Positions 24,997-33,962 of a stretch of DNA of 39,568 nucleotides are shown in pieces. The notes under the pieces were generated by a model that was given only the letters and a program-made list of their open reading frames with translations, was not told where the DNA came from and ran no database searches. The stretch is from an uncultured Bacteroidota bacterium (lineage in GTDB: Bacteria > Bacteroidota > Bacteroidia > Chitinophagales > Chitinophagaceae), in assembly GCA_903905685.1 (NCBI GenBank), contig CAIVHI010000319.1, positions 1 to 39,568 on the forward strand. Direction: 5' to 3'. Numbering within the stretch: position 1 is the first letter of the stretch; each line of letters opens with the position of its first letter. The translations under genes and the position numbers were made by a program.

Positions 24997-25710
24997 ATGA
25001 AAAAGTTCGTTTTTACCTCCTTCTGGCTGCTTATAGCCGTTTGTAGCCAACTACATGCGCAAAACCGTTTTGGTTTGGAAGTGGGCGAGGGGTGGTCATA
25101 CCTCAAGTCGGGCCCAAATGCGGGTATCAACTACAACTTCAGTACCGACCCTGAGTTTTCATTCGGCGGCTACTACTTGCGCCGCCTCAATCGCACCATG
25201 TACGTGGGTGTTCGGGCCTTTTTTGAGCAGTATGCCTATACCTACAAAATGGAGTATACCGATACCGCAGGGCACCGAGGCGGCGAGATTGACGACAAAG
25301 TTTCCATGATCTTCATTGCCCCTACCTTCGATATTGCGGTAGACAGGCATCAAATTCTACATGCCTTCGCGAGCGGAGCCTATGGCATGTTGCAAAGGGG
25401 CACACAGAAGGATGCGGTGTTCAACTATCGGTATTCCTCCGGCGCACTAACAGGCTATGAAAACGACGGCCAGATATCGAAGAGCATGATGCGTTTCGAC
25501 GTGGGGTTGGTGGAACATGTTCGGTTGGGGGAATTGTGGCACCTCACCATCACCGAAGAATATGGCATCCCCATGGGCACCCAAACCCTTTTCAACAATC
25601 CGGTGAATACGCAAATCATGGTGAGTCCCAAGTATTTTGCTGTTCGGGTAGGGGTGATGTACAAATTCGTTTTCACGGGATGGCCGGCCAGATACGACGG
25701 CGGAGAGTAG
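24997..25710 (+). CDS. Small outer-membrane beta-barrel protein
   Basis: A 237-residue exported protein. The signal peptide is about 1-21 (ending LHAQ). The mature part alternates polar and hydrophobic residues with many aromatics (FGGYYLRRL, YVGVRAFFEQYAY, YGMLQRG, YFAVRVGVMYKFVF), as in an 8- to 10-stranded porin-like barrel of the outer-membrane 'beta-barrel' family common in Bacteroidota. I do not recognise a specific family or ligand. It has its own promoter, divergent from the dehydrogenase. The next gene, lpxH, starts 74 bases later with a possible separate promoter, so co-transcription is uncertain. Confidence 0.75.
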   Translation: MKKFVFTSFWLLIAVCSQLHAQNRFGLEVGEGWSYLKSGPNAGINYNFSTDPEFSFGGYYLRRLNRTMYVGVRAFFEQYAYTYKMEYTDTAGHRGGEIDDKVSMIFIAPTFDIAVDRHQILHAFASGAYGMLQRGTQKDAVFNYRYSSGALTGYENDGQISKSMMRFDVGLVEHVRLGELWHLTITEEYGIPMGTQTLFNNPVNTQIMVSPKYFAVRVGVMYKFVFTGWPARYDGGE

Positions 25711-25784
25711 TGCAACCACTAATATTGGTGCCCCAATTTGCTTTTACCTTTAGTTTAGCCCAAGACGTTTTATCTTTACACCCT

Positions 25785-26546
25785 ATGGATTTGCCCGCCG
25801 GGAAAAAAATTTACTTCGCTTCAGACTTCCATTTAGGCATTCCGGACCTGCGTACGAGTATAGAAAGGGAAAAGCGAATTTGTAAATGGTTGGATTCCAT
25901 AGCGGAAAGTGCAGAAGTGCTGTATTTGGTTGGAGATATTTTTGATGCATGGTTTGAATATGGCAATGTAGTGCCCAAGGGCCACACCCGGTTTTTGGGA
26001 AAGCTGGCCCAATTGCGCGATTCCGGCCTTGTTATTGAAGCCTTTACCGGCAACCACGATTTGTGGATGCTCGACTATTTTGAATCGGAATTGGGCATTC
26101 CCGTCCATCATGAGCCCATTCGTCGAACCATCAACGGGAAAACGTTTTTTATTGGACATGGTGATGGTCTGGGTCCTGGAGACCACGGCTACAAGATGCT
26201 GAAAAAAGTGTTGCGTAGCCCGTTTTCTCAGTGGTTGTACCGCCGTGTGCACCCCAATACAGGCGTGGGGCTCGCCGCTTGGTTCAGTGGTCTGGGTTCC
26301 AAACATGCAGATATGCCGACCAAAGAATTTCGCGGCCCCGACAAAGAATGGCTGGTGCAGTTTTGTTTGGAGACGCTCAACAACGAACATATCGATTACT
26401 TCGTATTCGGGCACCGCCACATTGCCATCGAATATCCGCTGCCCCAAAACAGCCTGTACATCAATCTGGGAGACTGGATCAAATTCGACAGTTACGGCGA
26501 GTTTGATGGGAGCGCGATGAAACTCAAATTTTATAAAGCCAATTAA
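25785..26546 (+). CDS. lpxH: UDP-2,3-diacylglucosamine pyrophosphatase (LpxH type)
   Basis: A 253-residue calcineurin-like metallophosphatase that cleaves UDP-2,3-diacylglucosamine to lipid X and UMP in lipid A synthesis at the inner membrane. The metal-binding series is complete: FASDFHLG (Asp and His), LVGDIFDAW, TGNHD, GHGDG and GHRHIAIE. LpxH-like features include the basic, aromatic segment SPFSQWLYRRVHP, which contacts the lipid in known enzymes. I chose the ATG at 25785 because it precedes the first strand by the usual few residues; the frame is open further upstream, but that part overlaps the previous gene. It is followed after 15 bases by sixA. Confidence 0.9.
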   Translation: MDLPAGKKIYFASDFHLGIPDLRTSIEREKRICKWLDSIAESAEVLYLVGDIFDAWFEYGNVVPKGHTRFLGKLAQLRDSGLVIEAFTGNHDLWMLDYFESELGIPVHHEPIRRTINGKTFFIGHGDGLGPGDHGYKMLKKVLRSPFSQWLYRRVHPNTGVGLAAWFSGLGSKHADMPTKEFRGPDKEWLVQFCLETLNNEHIDYFVFGHRHIAIEYPLPQNSLYINLGDWIKFDSYGEFDGSAMKLKFYKAN

Positions 26547-26561
26547 ATAATCCTATCTTTT

Positions 26562-27059
26562 ATGCAACGGGAAATAGTAGTCGTCAGACATGCAAAAACA
26601 GAGAGCGTTAGCCGCGCAGGGGACGATTTTTCGCGAACTCTTACGTCGGTGGGGGAGCGCGATGGAGAAGCCATAGGTAAGTTTTTGAAGGAACAGGGCA
26701 TTAAGCCCGATTTGATGCTTGTGAGCTCGGCCAAGCGCACCCGCCGAACAGCCAAAATATTGGCTACTGCATTGGATATTACCCCTGAGCACATCAAGTA
26801 TGAAGATAAACTCTATCTCGCTACCGATTCCGCAATAGAAACCGAGGTGATGACGGTACCGAACAACATTGCCACACTTGTAGTGGTAGGGCACAACCCC
26901 GGCATTACCGATTTCGTCAACGGGATTTCTAAAGATTTCGTTCTCGGTCACCTGCCCACATGTGGAGTAGTTGCCGCCAAGTTTGAGGCCGATACCTGGG
27001 CAGATTTTCCTGCCGCCGTAAAAAACATCACCCTCATCAAATTTCCGAAACATGAATAA
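26562..27059 (+). CDS. sixA: SixA-like phosphohistidine phosphatase
   Basis: A 165-residue histidine-phosphatase-superfamily protein. VVRHAKTE contains the catalytic His10 (RHA in place of RHG, as is usual in SixA). The second active-site His111 lies in VVVGHNPG, with an Arg-rich loop SSAKRTRRTA in between. SixA removes phosphate from histidine on phosphotransfer proteins (ArcB HPt, or PTSNtr NPr in E. coli). No histidine kinase or PTS gene is adjacent, so the partner is unknown. The stop overlaps the start of the kinase-RapZ gene by 8 bases, so lpxH, sixA and that gene form one translationally coupled run. Confidence 0.88.
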   Translation: MQREIVVVRHAKTESVSRAGDDFSRTLTSVGERDGEAIGKFLKEQGIKPDLMLVSSAKRTRRTAKILATALDITPEHIKYEDKLYLATDSAIETEVMTVPNNIATLVVVGHNPGITDFVNGISKDFVLGHLPTCGVVAAKFEADTWADFPAAVKNITLIKFPKHE

Positions 27060-28515
27060 TCATTTGGGCAAACCTGCAGCACAGACATTGGGGATACTGG
27101 AGAACCTTTTTGCAGGCCATTTTGGACGTAACCCAGAATCCGTAGTCACTTTGGGAGTGTCGGGGTCCGACCGTCGTTACTATCGCCTTACCGGTGGTGG
27201 AGACTCCGTAATAGGTACCTACAATATGAATGTGGCCGAAAACAATGCGTTTTTCTATGCCACGGAATTGTTTCGCCGGCACGGTATTTCGGTGCCCGAA
27301 GTGTATATCATCAACAAAGACCGTCGCGCCTATCTTCAGCAGGATTTGGGCAATGTATCGTTGTTCGACCGGGTTACCGGGGATGGTTATACCGATGAGG
27401 TGCGTAAATATTACCACCGCTCGCTACACCAATTGGCCAAGGTGCAATGGATAGCGGGTAGGGATGCCGACTACCGCCAATGCTTCACCTCCCGCCAATT
27501 TGACGAGAAGGCCATAATGGCCGACCTCCTATATTTCAAATACTATTTTGCCGACCTCCAAGACATTCCCTACAATAAGGCGGCCATGGCCGATGAAATG
27601 GAATTGTTGAGTCGCGACCTTGGCCGGGTGCAACCGCAAACTCTGATGTATCGCGACTTCCAGAGCCGCAATATCATGTTGCACGACGACAAGCCCTATT
27701 TCATAGACTATCAAGGGTTTATGCAGGGGCCACCGCAATATGACCTGGCATCTGTGCTTTGGCAGGCCAAAGCCCGTCTGCCCGAGGCTTGGAAGGAAGA
27801 CCTGCTCAATGGCTACATCTCCGCCCTCGGGGACCTTCATGTGCCCCGTATGGATGAAATCTATTTTCGGCGTGGATACGTCCAATTTGTCCTCATCAGG
27901 TTGCTTCAAGTTCTGGGTGCTTATGGTTTCCGGGGGTTGTTGCAACAAAAGACGCACTTCATCACCAGCATTGGTCCTGCATTGCAGCATTTGTCGCTGT
28001 TTTTGGAGAGCCATCCGCAAACCCCGCCTTATCCCGAGTTGCGCACGTTCCTCGAAAAGGTCTCTTCTGCCGAAATCCAGAAAAAGTATGCTGCGGCGGT
28101 GGCACCACAGGCACCCGCCCTTAAAGTATATATAGAGAGCTTCTCCTACAAAAACGGCATCCCTACTACCGACAGCCTCCATGGAGGCGGTTATGTGTTC
28201 GATTGTCGCGGGATAGAGAACCCCGGTCGCTATGAGCCCTACAAACAACTTACCGGGCTTGACGAGCCGGTGAAGCAGTTTTTGGAACGCGAATCGACGA
28301 TGCCCGATTTTATGAATCACGTGAATGCCATGGTGGGCATGCACGTCACCAATTTTGTGGAACGTGGGTTCGATGAACTGCGTGTCTCCTTCGGGTGCAC
28401 CGGTGGCCGTCACCGGTCGGTATATGCTGCCGAGAAATTGGCCAACTACCTGAAGTACCGCTTCGGGATTGAAGTTGTGCCGATACATACGAATAAGGAT
28501 AATTGGGTGAAATAG
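27052..28515 (+). CDS. AmgK-like sugar kinase fused to a RapZ C-terminal domain
   Basis: A 487-residue two-domain protein. Residues about 15-330 form an APH/AmgK-type kinase: the Brenner motif YRDFQSRNI (200-208) and the metal-binding FIDYQG (217-222). AmgK phosphorylates MurNAc or GlcNAc at the anomeric carbon in cell-wall recycling. Residues about 357-487 are the C-terminal domain of RapZ without its P-loop N-domain: VFDCRGIENPG (383-393 region) and GCTGGRHRSVYAAEKLA (448 onward). In E. coli this RapZ domain binds GlcN6P and controls GlcN6P-synthase mRNA through sRNAs. The fusion suggests that amino-sugar sensing and kinase activity are coupled in one chain. No MurU nucleotidyltransferase follows. 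NamZ, which makes free MurNAc, is about 3.6 kb away. Confidence 0.85.
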   Translation: MNNHLGKPAAQTLGILENLFAGHFGRNPESVVTLGVSGSDRRYYRLTGGGDSVIGTYNMNVAENNAFFYATELFRRHGISVPEVYIINKDRRAYLQQDLGNVSLFDRVTGDGYTDEVRKYYHRSLHQLAKVQWIAGRDADYRQCFTSRQFDEKAIMADLLYFKYYFADLQDIPYNKAAMADEMELLSRDLGRVQPQTLMYRDFQSRNIMLHDDKPYFIDYQGFMQGPPQYDLASVLWQAKARLPEAWKEDLLNGYISALGDLHVPRMDEIYFRRGYVQFVLIRLLQVLGAYGFRGLLQQKTHFITSIGPALQHLSLFLESHPQTPPYPELRTFLEKVSSAEIQKKYAAAVAPQAPALKVYIESFSYKNGIPTTDSLHGGGYVFDCRGIENPGRYEPYKQLTGLDEPVKQFLERESTMPDFMNHVNAMVGMHVTNFVERGFDELRVSFGCTGGRHRSVYAAEKLANYLKYRFGIEVVPIHTNKDNWVK

Positions 28516-28676
28516 TACAACAGCAGTAGGATGGTGAAAGAGTTGGCCAATCGTGCCACCACTTGACACCGTGTTTTGCCAACCCAAGTGGAGACTGTGT
28601 TTTGAACAAATGGGTCGCGATAGTTATTTCCATTTAGTGGGGTTGCACATTGTGCGGCTGCACGGGGGGCAATTGA

Positions 28677-29165
28677 TTCCGGTGGCCCTTAAGTTACTTT
28701 TTTGGCCAATGGGAAGCCGTTATAGCATGGTGTAGCGACTCTTATGCCAATTGCCTGCAAGGCAGGATACAAAATGGTGAGCATTTGTTCTACTTTTTAG
28801 GGGTGGGCACCGGCGGCAGTTTGACCATAGTGCTTCGCAACTCCAACGGATGTTTCCAATCGGGTATTTACCCACTATATGTAGCCGCGGGTAAAGGTGC
28901 GGCCTCCTACATCGATTACGACCGAGATATGGATAAAGACTACTTGACCGACTCCATTCATTACGGGAGCCTGTATATCCATATCGATACCGTCAAACAA
29001 CGGATTTCCGATTCTTTTTCATTGGTGGCGAAATATCGTTCCGATACTACCACAGTGAACGTTACCCAATGGCAGTTTTTCGGAACCATACAGAATAGTT
29101 TGAGTGCCTCCCGGGCGTTCTTTGCGAGGTGCGGCGGGCCGTTTGTAGTATGTCGATTTCATTAG
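28677..29165 (+). pseudogene. Possible degraded lipoprotein or secreted-protein gene
   Basis: An open frame without a good start runs from a stop at 28676 to 29165. The middle, TGGSLTIVLRNSNGCFQSGI, then ASYIDYDRDMDKDYLTDSIH and KQRISDSFSLVAKYRSDTTT, alternates like beta-sandwich strands and ends WQFFGTIQN. That pattern recalls small Bacteroidota lipoproteins. There is no signal peptide, lipobox or ATG, and the residues after FGTIQN look out of frame, so it is probably a relic. The 160 bases before it, back to the kinase-RapZ stop, hold nothing I can identify. Confidence 0.4.
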
Positions 29166-29297
29166 CCTATGGAATACGGAACTTCTAATACGGAACAAGC
29201 CGATGGATTCTTGCTGCGCGTATGCCTCCTTCGCAATAAATAGCTACCTTAGCGAAAGGCAGTGCCACTGATGGGTGTTGCACAATTTCTTCAACCC

Positions 29298-31568
29298 ATG
29301 GAGACGAAAAAGGAAAGCTTAGACATCATTAACGAAGACGAAGAGAAGAAAATCATTCTGCGCGAATACCGCGCCCTGTTGCGGGCATTGCGCGAACGCA
29401 TCAAGAAGGGCGATAAGGCCAAGTTGCGGCGGGCTTTCGAGATGGCAGCTGAGGCACATAAGGATATGCGCCGAAAATCGGGCATCCCCTACATCATGCA
29501 TCCGTTGGCTGTTGCCCGAATTGTAGTCGAAGAAGTTGGGCTCGGCATCACTTCCTCCATCTGCTCCTTGCTGCACGACACGGTGGAAGATACCGAAATC
29601 ACGCTTGAAGACGTGAAACATGAATTTGGCGAAAACATCGCCAAAATCATCGATGGACTTACGAAGATTTCGAATGTCGTGGATATCAAGGCCAACACCA
29701 CGGTGCAGGCTGAAAACTTCCGCAAAATCCTGCTTACCCTTGCCGACGACCCCAGGGTGATTTTGATAAAACTGGCCGACCGGCTGCACAACATGCGCAC
29801 ATTGGAGAGCCTGAGCCGGGAAAAGCAGTTGAAGATATGCTCGGAGACCACCTACATCTATGCTCCGCTCGCGCATCGGCTCGGTCTGTATCAAATCAAG
29901 TCTGAAATGGAAGACTTGGCCATGAAGTATACGCACCCGGAGGTTTACGTCGAAATTGCGCGATGCCTGAAGGAAACCAAGCGGGACCGTACCAAGTATA
30001 TCAACGAGTTCATCAAGCCCATTAAAGAAGAGCTCACCAACAGCAATTTCGAATTCCAGATTTACGGACGACCCAAGTCCATACATTCCATTTGGACGAA
30101 GATGAAGAACAAACATGTCACCTTCGATGAAGTGTACGACCTGTTCGCCATCCGCATCATCCTGAAGTCGGAGCCTGAGCGCGAAAAAGAGGATTGTTGG
30201 AAGGTTTATTCTGCGGTTACCAAATTCTATCATCCCGGTGCAGAGCGCTTGCGCGATTGGATAAGCGTGCCGAAGGGCAATGGCTATGAGGCCCTGCACA
30301 CAACGGTTATGGGGCCCGGTGGCCGTTGGGTGGAAGTGCAGATTCGCACGGAGCGGATGAACGAAATCGCCGAAAAGGGCCTCGCAGCCCATTGGAAATA
30401 TAAAGACGGCGCGCCAAGTGTGCAGGAAAACAAATTGGAGAGCTTCCTTCTGCACCTCCGCGAAATCCTGAACAATCCCGAAACCGACACCATCGACTTC
30501 ATACAGGATTTCAAACTCGACTTGTTCACCGAGGAAATCTATATCTATACCCCTAAGGGCGACATGCGGGTTCTGCCCAAGAACGCCACCATTCTGGACT
30601 TTGCCTTCGATATACATACCCACTTGGGATTCAATTGCATAGGAGCCAAGGTAAACTACAAGCTGGTGCCCTTGAGCCATCAACTGAAGAGTGGCGACCA
30701 AGTGGAAATCATCACTTCGTCCAAACAGAAACCGCAGAAAGAGTGGATTGACTTCGTCATTACAGCGAAAGCAAAGAGCACCCTGAAAAACTACCTGAAA
30801 GCAGAGCGCAAAAAAACCGCCGACGAGGGCAAGGCTCTATTGCAAGCCAAGTTCGCAGACCTGCACGTTCCCCTCAACCAAATCAATTTGGCAGAACTTC
30901 TGGCGCATTTCAAAAAGACGTCGGGTACCGAATTGTATTACGGAATTGCCGTGGGAAATGTGGATTTGCGGGACTTGCGTGAGTTCACCATTACGGGAGA
31001 AAAGCTGGTGGCCCCGTTGAGGGATGCAGCCCGTGCCGACCAAAAAGTCGTGGTTGAGGAAGAAATCGAGAGTGCGACTGCCAAGGCAGCCGTACCGAAA
31101 GGCACCGAAATATTGATTTTTGGCGACCAGTCGGACAAGGTACTCTATAAATTGTCGCAGTGCTGCCAACCCATTCCGGGCGATAACGTGTTTGGTTTCA
31201 AAGCATCCGACGGTATTCGAATCCACCGTACCGACTGCCCCAATGCGGCGCGGCTGCTTGCCAACTATGGGCATAAAATCATCAAAGCCAAGTGGGCGAA
31301 GAATAAGGAAATCTCATTCCTTACCGGTGTAAAGATTTTTGGGCTCGACGATGTTGGAGTAATACAGAAAATCACCAATGTGATTTCAGGAGACCTCCGG
31401 ATGAACATGAGGTCGTTGAGTATCGATTCGCAAGACGGGCTGTTTCAAGGCAACATCATGGTGTATGTACACGATAGGGAAGAATTGAACGCCTTGTGCG
31501 CCAAGTTGGGAGAGCTGGAAGGTATCCACAGTATTGAGCGGCTGGAGTCTAGTGCCGACCAGGGATGA
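29298..31568 (+). CDS. spoT: Bifunctional (p)ppGpp synthetase/hydrolase (SpoT/Rel)
   Basis: A 756-residue stringent-response enzyme. In order: an HD hydrolase domain with HPLAVARI (His68), LLHDTVEDT (His93-Asp94) and KLADRLHNMRTL; a synthetase domain from about residue 250, starting FQIYGRPKSIHSIWTKM then DLFAIRII; a TGS domain (about 415-475; YIYTPKGDMRVLPKNATILD); a conserved cysteine/zinc-finger-like domain (KLSQCCQPIPGDN then HRTDCPNA, about 618-650); and a C-terminal ACT domain (about 680-756). Since both HD and synthetase motifs are intact, it should make and destroy (p)ppGpp. I chose the ATG at 29298; ATG 29271 and GTG 29262 are also in frame and would add 9-12 residues. A strong terminator shared with the FKBP gene follows. 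Confidence 0.95.
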   Translation: METKKESLDIINEDEEKKIILREYRALLRALRERIKKGDKAKLRRAFEMAAEAHKDMRRKSGIPYIMHPLAVARIVVEEVGLGITSSICSLLHDTVEDTEITLEDVKHEFGENIAKIIDGLTKISNVVDIKANTTVQAENFRKILLTLADDPRVILIKLADRLHNMRTLESLSREKQLKICSETTYIYAPLAHRLGLYQIKSEMEDLAMKYTHPEVYVEIARCLKETKRDRTKYINEFIKPIKEELTNSNFEFQIYGRPKSIHSIWTKMKNKHVTFDEVYDLFAIRIILKSEPEREKEDCWKVYSAVTKFYHPGAERLRDWISVPKGNGYEALHTTVMGPGGRWVEVQIRTERMNEIAEKGLAAHWKYKDGAPSVQENKLESFLLHLREILNNPETDTIDFIQDFKLDLFTEEIYIYTPKGDMRVLPKNATILDFAFDIHTHLGFNCIGAKVNYKLVPLSHQLKSGDQVEIITSSKQKPQKEWIDFVITAKAKSTLKNYLKAERKKTADEGKALLQAKFADLHVPLNQINLAELLAHFKKTSGTELYYGIAVGNVDLRDLREFTITGEKLVAPLRDAARADQKVVVEEEIESATAKAAVPKGTEILIFGDQSDKVLYKLSQCCQPIPGDNVFGFKASDGIRIHRTDCPNAARLLANYGHKIIKAKWAKNKEISFLTGVKIFGLDDVGVIQKITNVISGDLRMNMRSLSIDSQDGLFQGNIMVYVHDREELNALCAKLGELEGIHSIERLESSADQG

Positions 31569-31572
31569 GTGA

Positions 31573-31620
31573 AAAAAGGAAGGGTTGGAGACCCCATTAT
31601 GGCTCCAACCCTTCCTTTTT
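31573..31620. terminator. Bidirectional terminator between spoT and the FKBP gene
   Basis: An 18-bp perfect stem (31573-31590 with 31603-31620, core ggaagggttggag) across a 12-base loop, with A/T tracts at both outer ends. The two genes converge on it. Confidence 0.92.
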
Positions 31621-31639
31621 CTTATTTGCAGAAATTGGA

Positions 31640-32068
31640 TTATGCGATCTCTACCAATTCGATATCGAAAATGAGGTCTTTGCCGGCCAGCGGGTGGTTG
31701 GCATCGAGCACAACGGTTTCGTCATTCACTTCGAGTATAACGACAGGGAAAATGTTGCCGTCGTTGTCGCTCATCTGGAGCTCCATACCTACGGCAGGCT
31801 GCATGTCTTCGGGAAATTCGTCGATGGGATATTCTATCACCATTTCTTCGTTATGCTCGCCATAAGCGTCAGTCACAACAATTTCGACAACCTTTTTGTC
31901 GCCGGGAGACATGAGCAATACCGCATCATCGAATCCTTTGATTACTTGGCCATTGCCAACCACGAATTGGAGCGGAGCCCGGCCTTCCGAACTGTCGAAA
32001 ACGCTTCCATCACGAAGAGTACCGCGGTAGTGTACACTGACTCTGTCGCCTTTTTTTACTTGTTGCAT
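31640..32068 (-). CDS. FKBP-type peptidyl-prolyl isomerase, SlyD-like
   Basis: A 142-residue cytosolic proline isomerase and chaperone. The FKBP core has VSVHYRGTLRDGSVFDSSEG near the N-terminus and VVGNGQVIKGFDDAVLLMSP, followed by the insert-in-flap domain (about 70-120; YGEHNEEMVIEYPIDEFPED) that gives SlyD its chaperone activity. It ends HPLAGKDLIFDIELVEI, typical of SlyD-type FKBPs. There is no His/Cys-rich metal-binding tail, so a nickel role is unlikely. I chose the ATG at 32068; an in-frame ATG further out would add 26 residues. It is divergent from namZ. Confidence 0.93.
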   Translation of the reverse strand: MQQVKKGDRVSVHYRGTLRDGSVFDSSEGRAPLQFVVGNGQVIKGFDDAVLLMSPGDKKVVEIVVTDAYGEHNEEMVIEYPIDEFPEDMQPAVGMELQMSDNDGNIFPVVILEVNDETVVLDANHPLAGKDLIFDIELVEIA

Positions 32069-32155
32069 TGTTTGACTACTTTTATGAATTAAGCACGCAA
32101 GGTAAGCTATTTGCTGTGACCCTGCACAAAAAAACGCGGCAGGCATTAAGGATAT

Positions 32156-33331
32156 ATGAAGTTCATTTCAATTTTTTTGGCCGCACTTTTTCCACTGGCG
32201 GCATTTTGTTTGGGCCATGCTCCAAAAACGGCTACACCTGCCGACTGTCTGCCGGGCGAGTATTTGCCGCTGCTTCAAGGCAAGCGCGTGGCACTGGTGG
32301 TCAATTCGTCGTCGGTGGTAGATGGCAGGAATCTCGCAGATTTTTTGCCAAGCAAACAGGTAAATGTAGTCAAGATATTTGTGCCCGAACACGGTTTTCG
32401 CGGCACGGCTGATGCCGGCGCCAAGATTGAAAGTACCATCGACAGTGCTAGCGGCTTGCCGGTTTTATCGCTATACGGTAGCCACAAAAAACCCAAGCCC
32501 GAGGAACTGGAGGATGTAGACGTGTTGGTTTATGACCTTCAGGACGTTGGGGTGCGGTTTTATACCTATATATCTACCATGCAGTACTGTATGGAGGCTT
32601 GTGCGGAGAACAAAAAGACCTTTGTTGTTCTGGACCGCCCCAACCCAAACGGCTTCTATGTTGACGGGCCAATATTGGATACGGCAAACCGATCGTTTGT
32701 AGGTATGCAACCCGTTCCTATCGTTTATGGCATGACTTGTGGCGAATATGCCGCCATGCTAAAAGGTGAGGCGGCATTTGCACACGCAGCCAGCTTGGAA
32801 CTGAAGGTAGTGCAGTGCAAGGGCTACGTCCACAACATGAAAATTGACTTGCCAACGCCTCCGTCACCCAATCTTAGATCCGCCGCTGCAATACATTCAT
32901 ATCCTTATCTGTGCCTGTTTGAAGGTACCCCCGTGAGTGTGGGCCGCGGTACAGACCACCCTTTCGAACAATACGGATGTCCCGATTTTGAAGGGAAATA
33001 TCCGCACGCCTTCACTCCCCGAACCGGAGCCATTGCGAAATCGCCACTTTACGAAGGCAAAGCGTGCTTCGGGAGGGAAACGGGCACTGATGCGGAGATT
33101 TTGGCGCAGCTTGAACATGGTGGATTAAATCTCGAACCCTTGATTGATGCCTATCGCAACTACCCGGACAAGGGAAAGTTCTTTTCGACTTTTTTCAAAA
33201 AGCTGGCGGGCACTACAAGTTTGGAGGAGCAAATTGCTGCAGGGATAACGGCCGAAGCAATTAAGGCAACCTGGTCGCACGGGTTGGAGGGTTTCAAAAA
33301 GGTGCGGGAAAAGTATTTGCTGTATCCCTGA
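32156..33331 (+). CDS. namZ: Exo-beta-N-acetylmuramidase NamZ (DUF1343, GH171)
   Basis: A 391-residue exported protein with a signal peptide (about 1-20). The DUF1343 signature is clear: RVALVVNSSSV at the first strand, the conserved VPEHGFRG (76-83), LPVLSLYG, DLQDVGVRFYTYISTM, VLDRPNPNG, GTPVSVGRGTDHPFEQYG and a C-terminal FKKVREKYLLY. NamZ removes MurNAc from the non-reducing end of peptidoglycan fragments (characterised in Bacillus subtilis and in Tannerella forsythia). In this window it pairs functionally with the AmgK-RapZ protein, which could phosphorylate the MurNAc it releases. No GlcNAcase or MurNAc transporter lies beside it. It is a single-gene unit. Confidence 0.93.
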   Translation: MKFISIFLAALFPLAAFCLGHAPKTATPADCLPGEYLPLLQGKRVALVVNSSSVVDGRNLADFLPSKQVNVVKIFVPEHGFRGTADAGAKIESTIDSASGLPVLSLYGSHKKPKPEELEDVDVLVYDLQDVGVRFYTYISTMQYCMEACAENKKTFVVLDRPNPNGFYVDGPILDTANRSFVGMQPVPIVYGMTCGEYAAMLKGEAAFAHAASLELKVVQCKGYVHNMKIDLPTPPSPNLRSAAAIHSYPYLCLFEGTPVSVGRGTDHPFEQYGCPDFEGKYPHAFTPRTGAIAKSPLYEGKACFGRETGTDAEILAQLEHGGLNLEPLIDAYRNYPDKGKFFSTFFKKLAGTTSLEEQIAAGITAEAIKATWSHGLEGFKKVREKYLLYP

Positions 33332-33489
33332 CCCGCAACCGACAAAATATAAACCCCCGGTTTTTTAACCCGTAATTGCATTGCAATGCTCGTTCAAAAA
33401 AAATATTTGTCCCCAAAACCGTCTGTGGTGCAGTGTTTTGGCGAATAGGGGCGGTTGCCCTCCAAAATATATTATTACTGTGGTTGTGA

Positions 33490-33520
33490 TTCGGAATTAT
33501 TCTCTAATTTAGTACCTTCA
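33490..33520 (+). promoter_or_regulatory. Probable promoter of the small exported helical protein
   Basis: TTCG (33490-33493), 19 bases, then TACCTTCA (33513-33520): correct spacing, one mismatch in the -33 and two in the -7 element. Confidence 0.4.
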
Positions 33521-33544
33521 ACCGAATAAAATTAAATTTGCGAT

Positions 33545-33952
33545 ATGAAACGTTTCATCATCACCTTTGCAATGCTTGCCGGGATAGCTTCGGCTGCATT
33601 TGCCCAAAACGCACAAGTAGCCGGCAATCAAGCCGACGCAGCACAAGTGGAAGCCTCCAAAAAGAAGATGGCCGAGCAAATGGCTGAGCGTCACACGCGC
33701 GAGCTGCAGCGTCAGTATGGCCTGACCGAAGAACAATACAAAAAGGCATACGAAGCCAATTTGGTGTTCTCTGCCAAGATGGTCAACAACCGCAATCCGA
33801 CCAACAAGACGGTTTCTCCAACGGAGATTCAGAGCATTATGGACGAGCGCGATGCCAAGTTGAAAACCATCATGACTCCCGACCAATACAAACAATACGA
33901 CATGGTTAAGCCCTCCACCGGAGCACGCAACAACCAGTCTGTAAACAGGTAG
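33545..33952 (+). CDS. Small exported helical protein, Spy/CpxP-like
   Basis: A 135-residue protein with a signal peptide (about 1-20, ending AFA). The mature part is nearly all predicted helix, rich in Lys, Glu, Gln and Ala, with two LTxxQ-like motifs, LTEEQ (60-64) and MTPDQ (110-114), which define the Spy/CpxP periplasmic chaperone group. The spacing and the short length fit small Bacteroidota relatives (DUF4890-like). A role in periplasmic folding or envelope stress is inferred. It stands alone between a promoter and a long terminator and was probably abundant enough to need one. Confidence 0.7.
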   Translation: MKRFIITFAMLAGIASAAFAQNAQVAGNQADAAQVEASKKKMAEQMAERHTRELQRQYGLTEEQYKKAYEANLVFSAKMVNNRNPTNKTVSPTEIQSIMDERDAKLKTIMTPDQYKQYDMVKPSTGARNNQSVNR

Positions 33953-33962
33953 TTTTCGATTT

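Noticed and set aside
29319..30701. A 460-codon open frame opposite spoT
   Set aside because: Antisense shadow. The plus-strand SpoT motifs are unambiguous through this whole interval.
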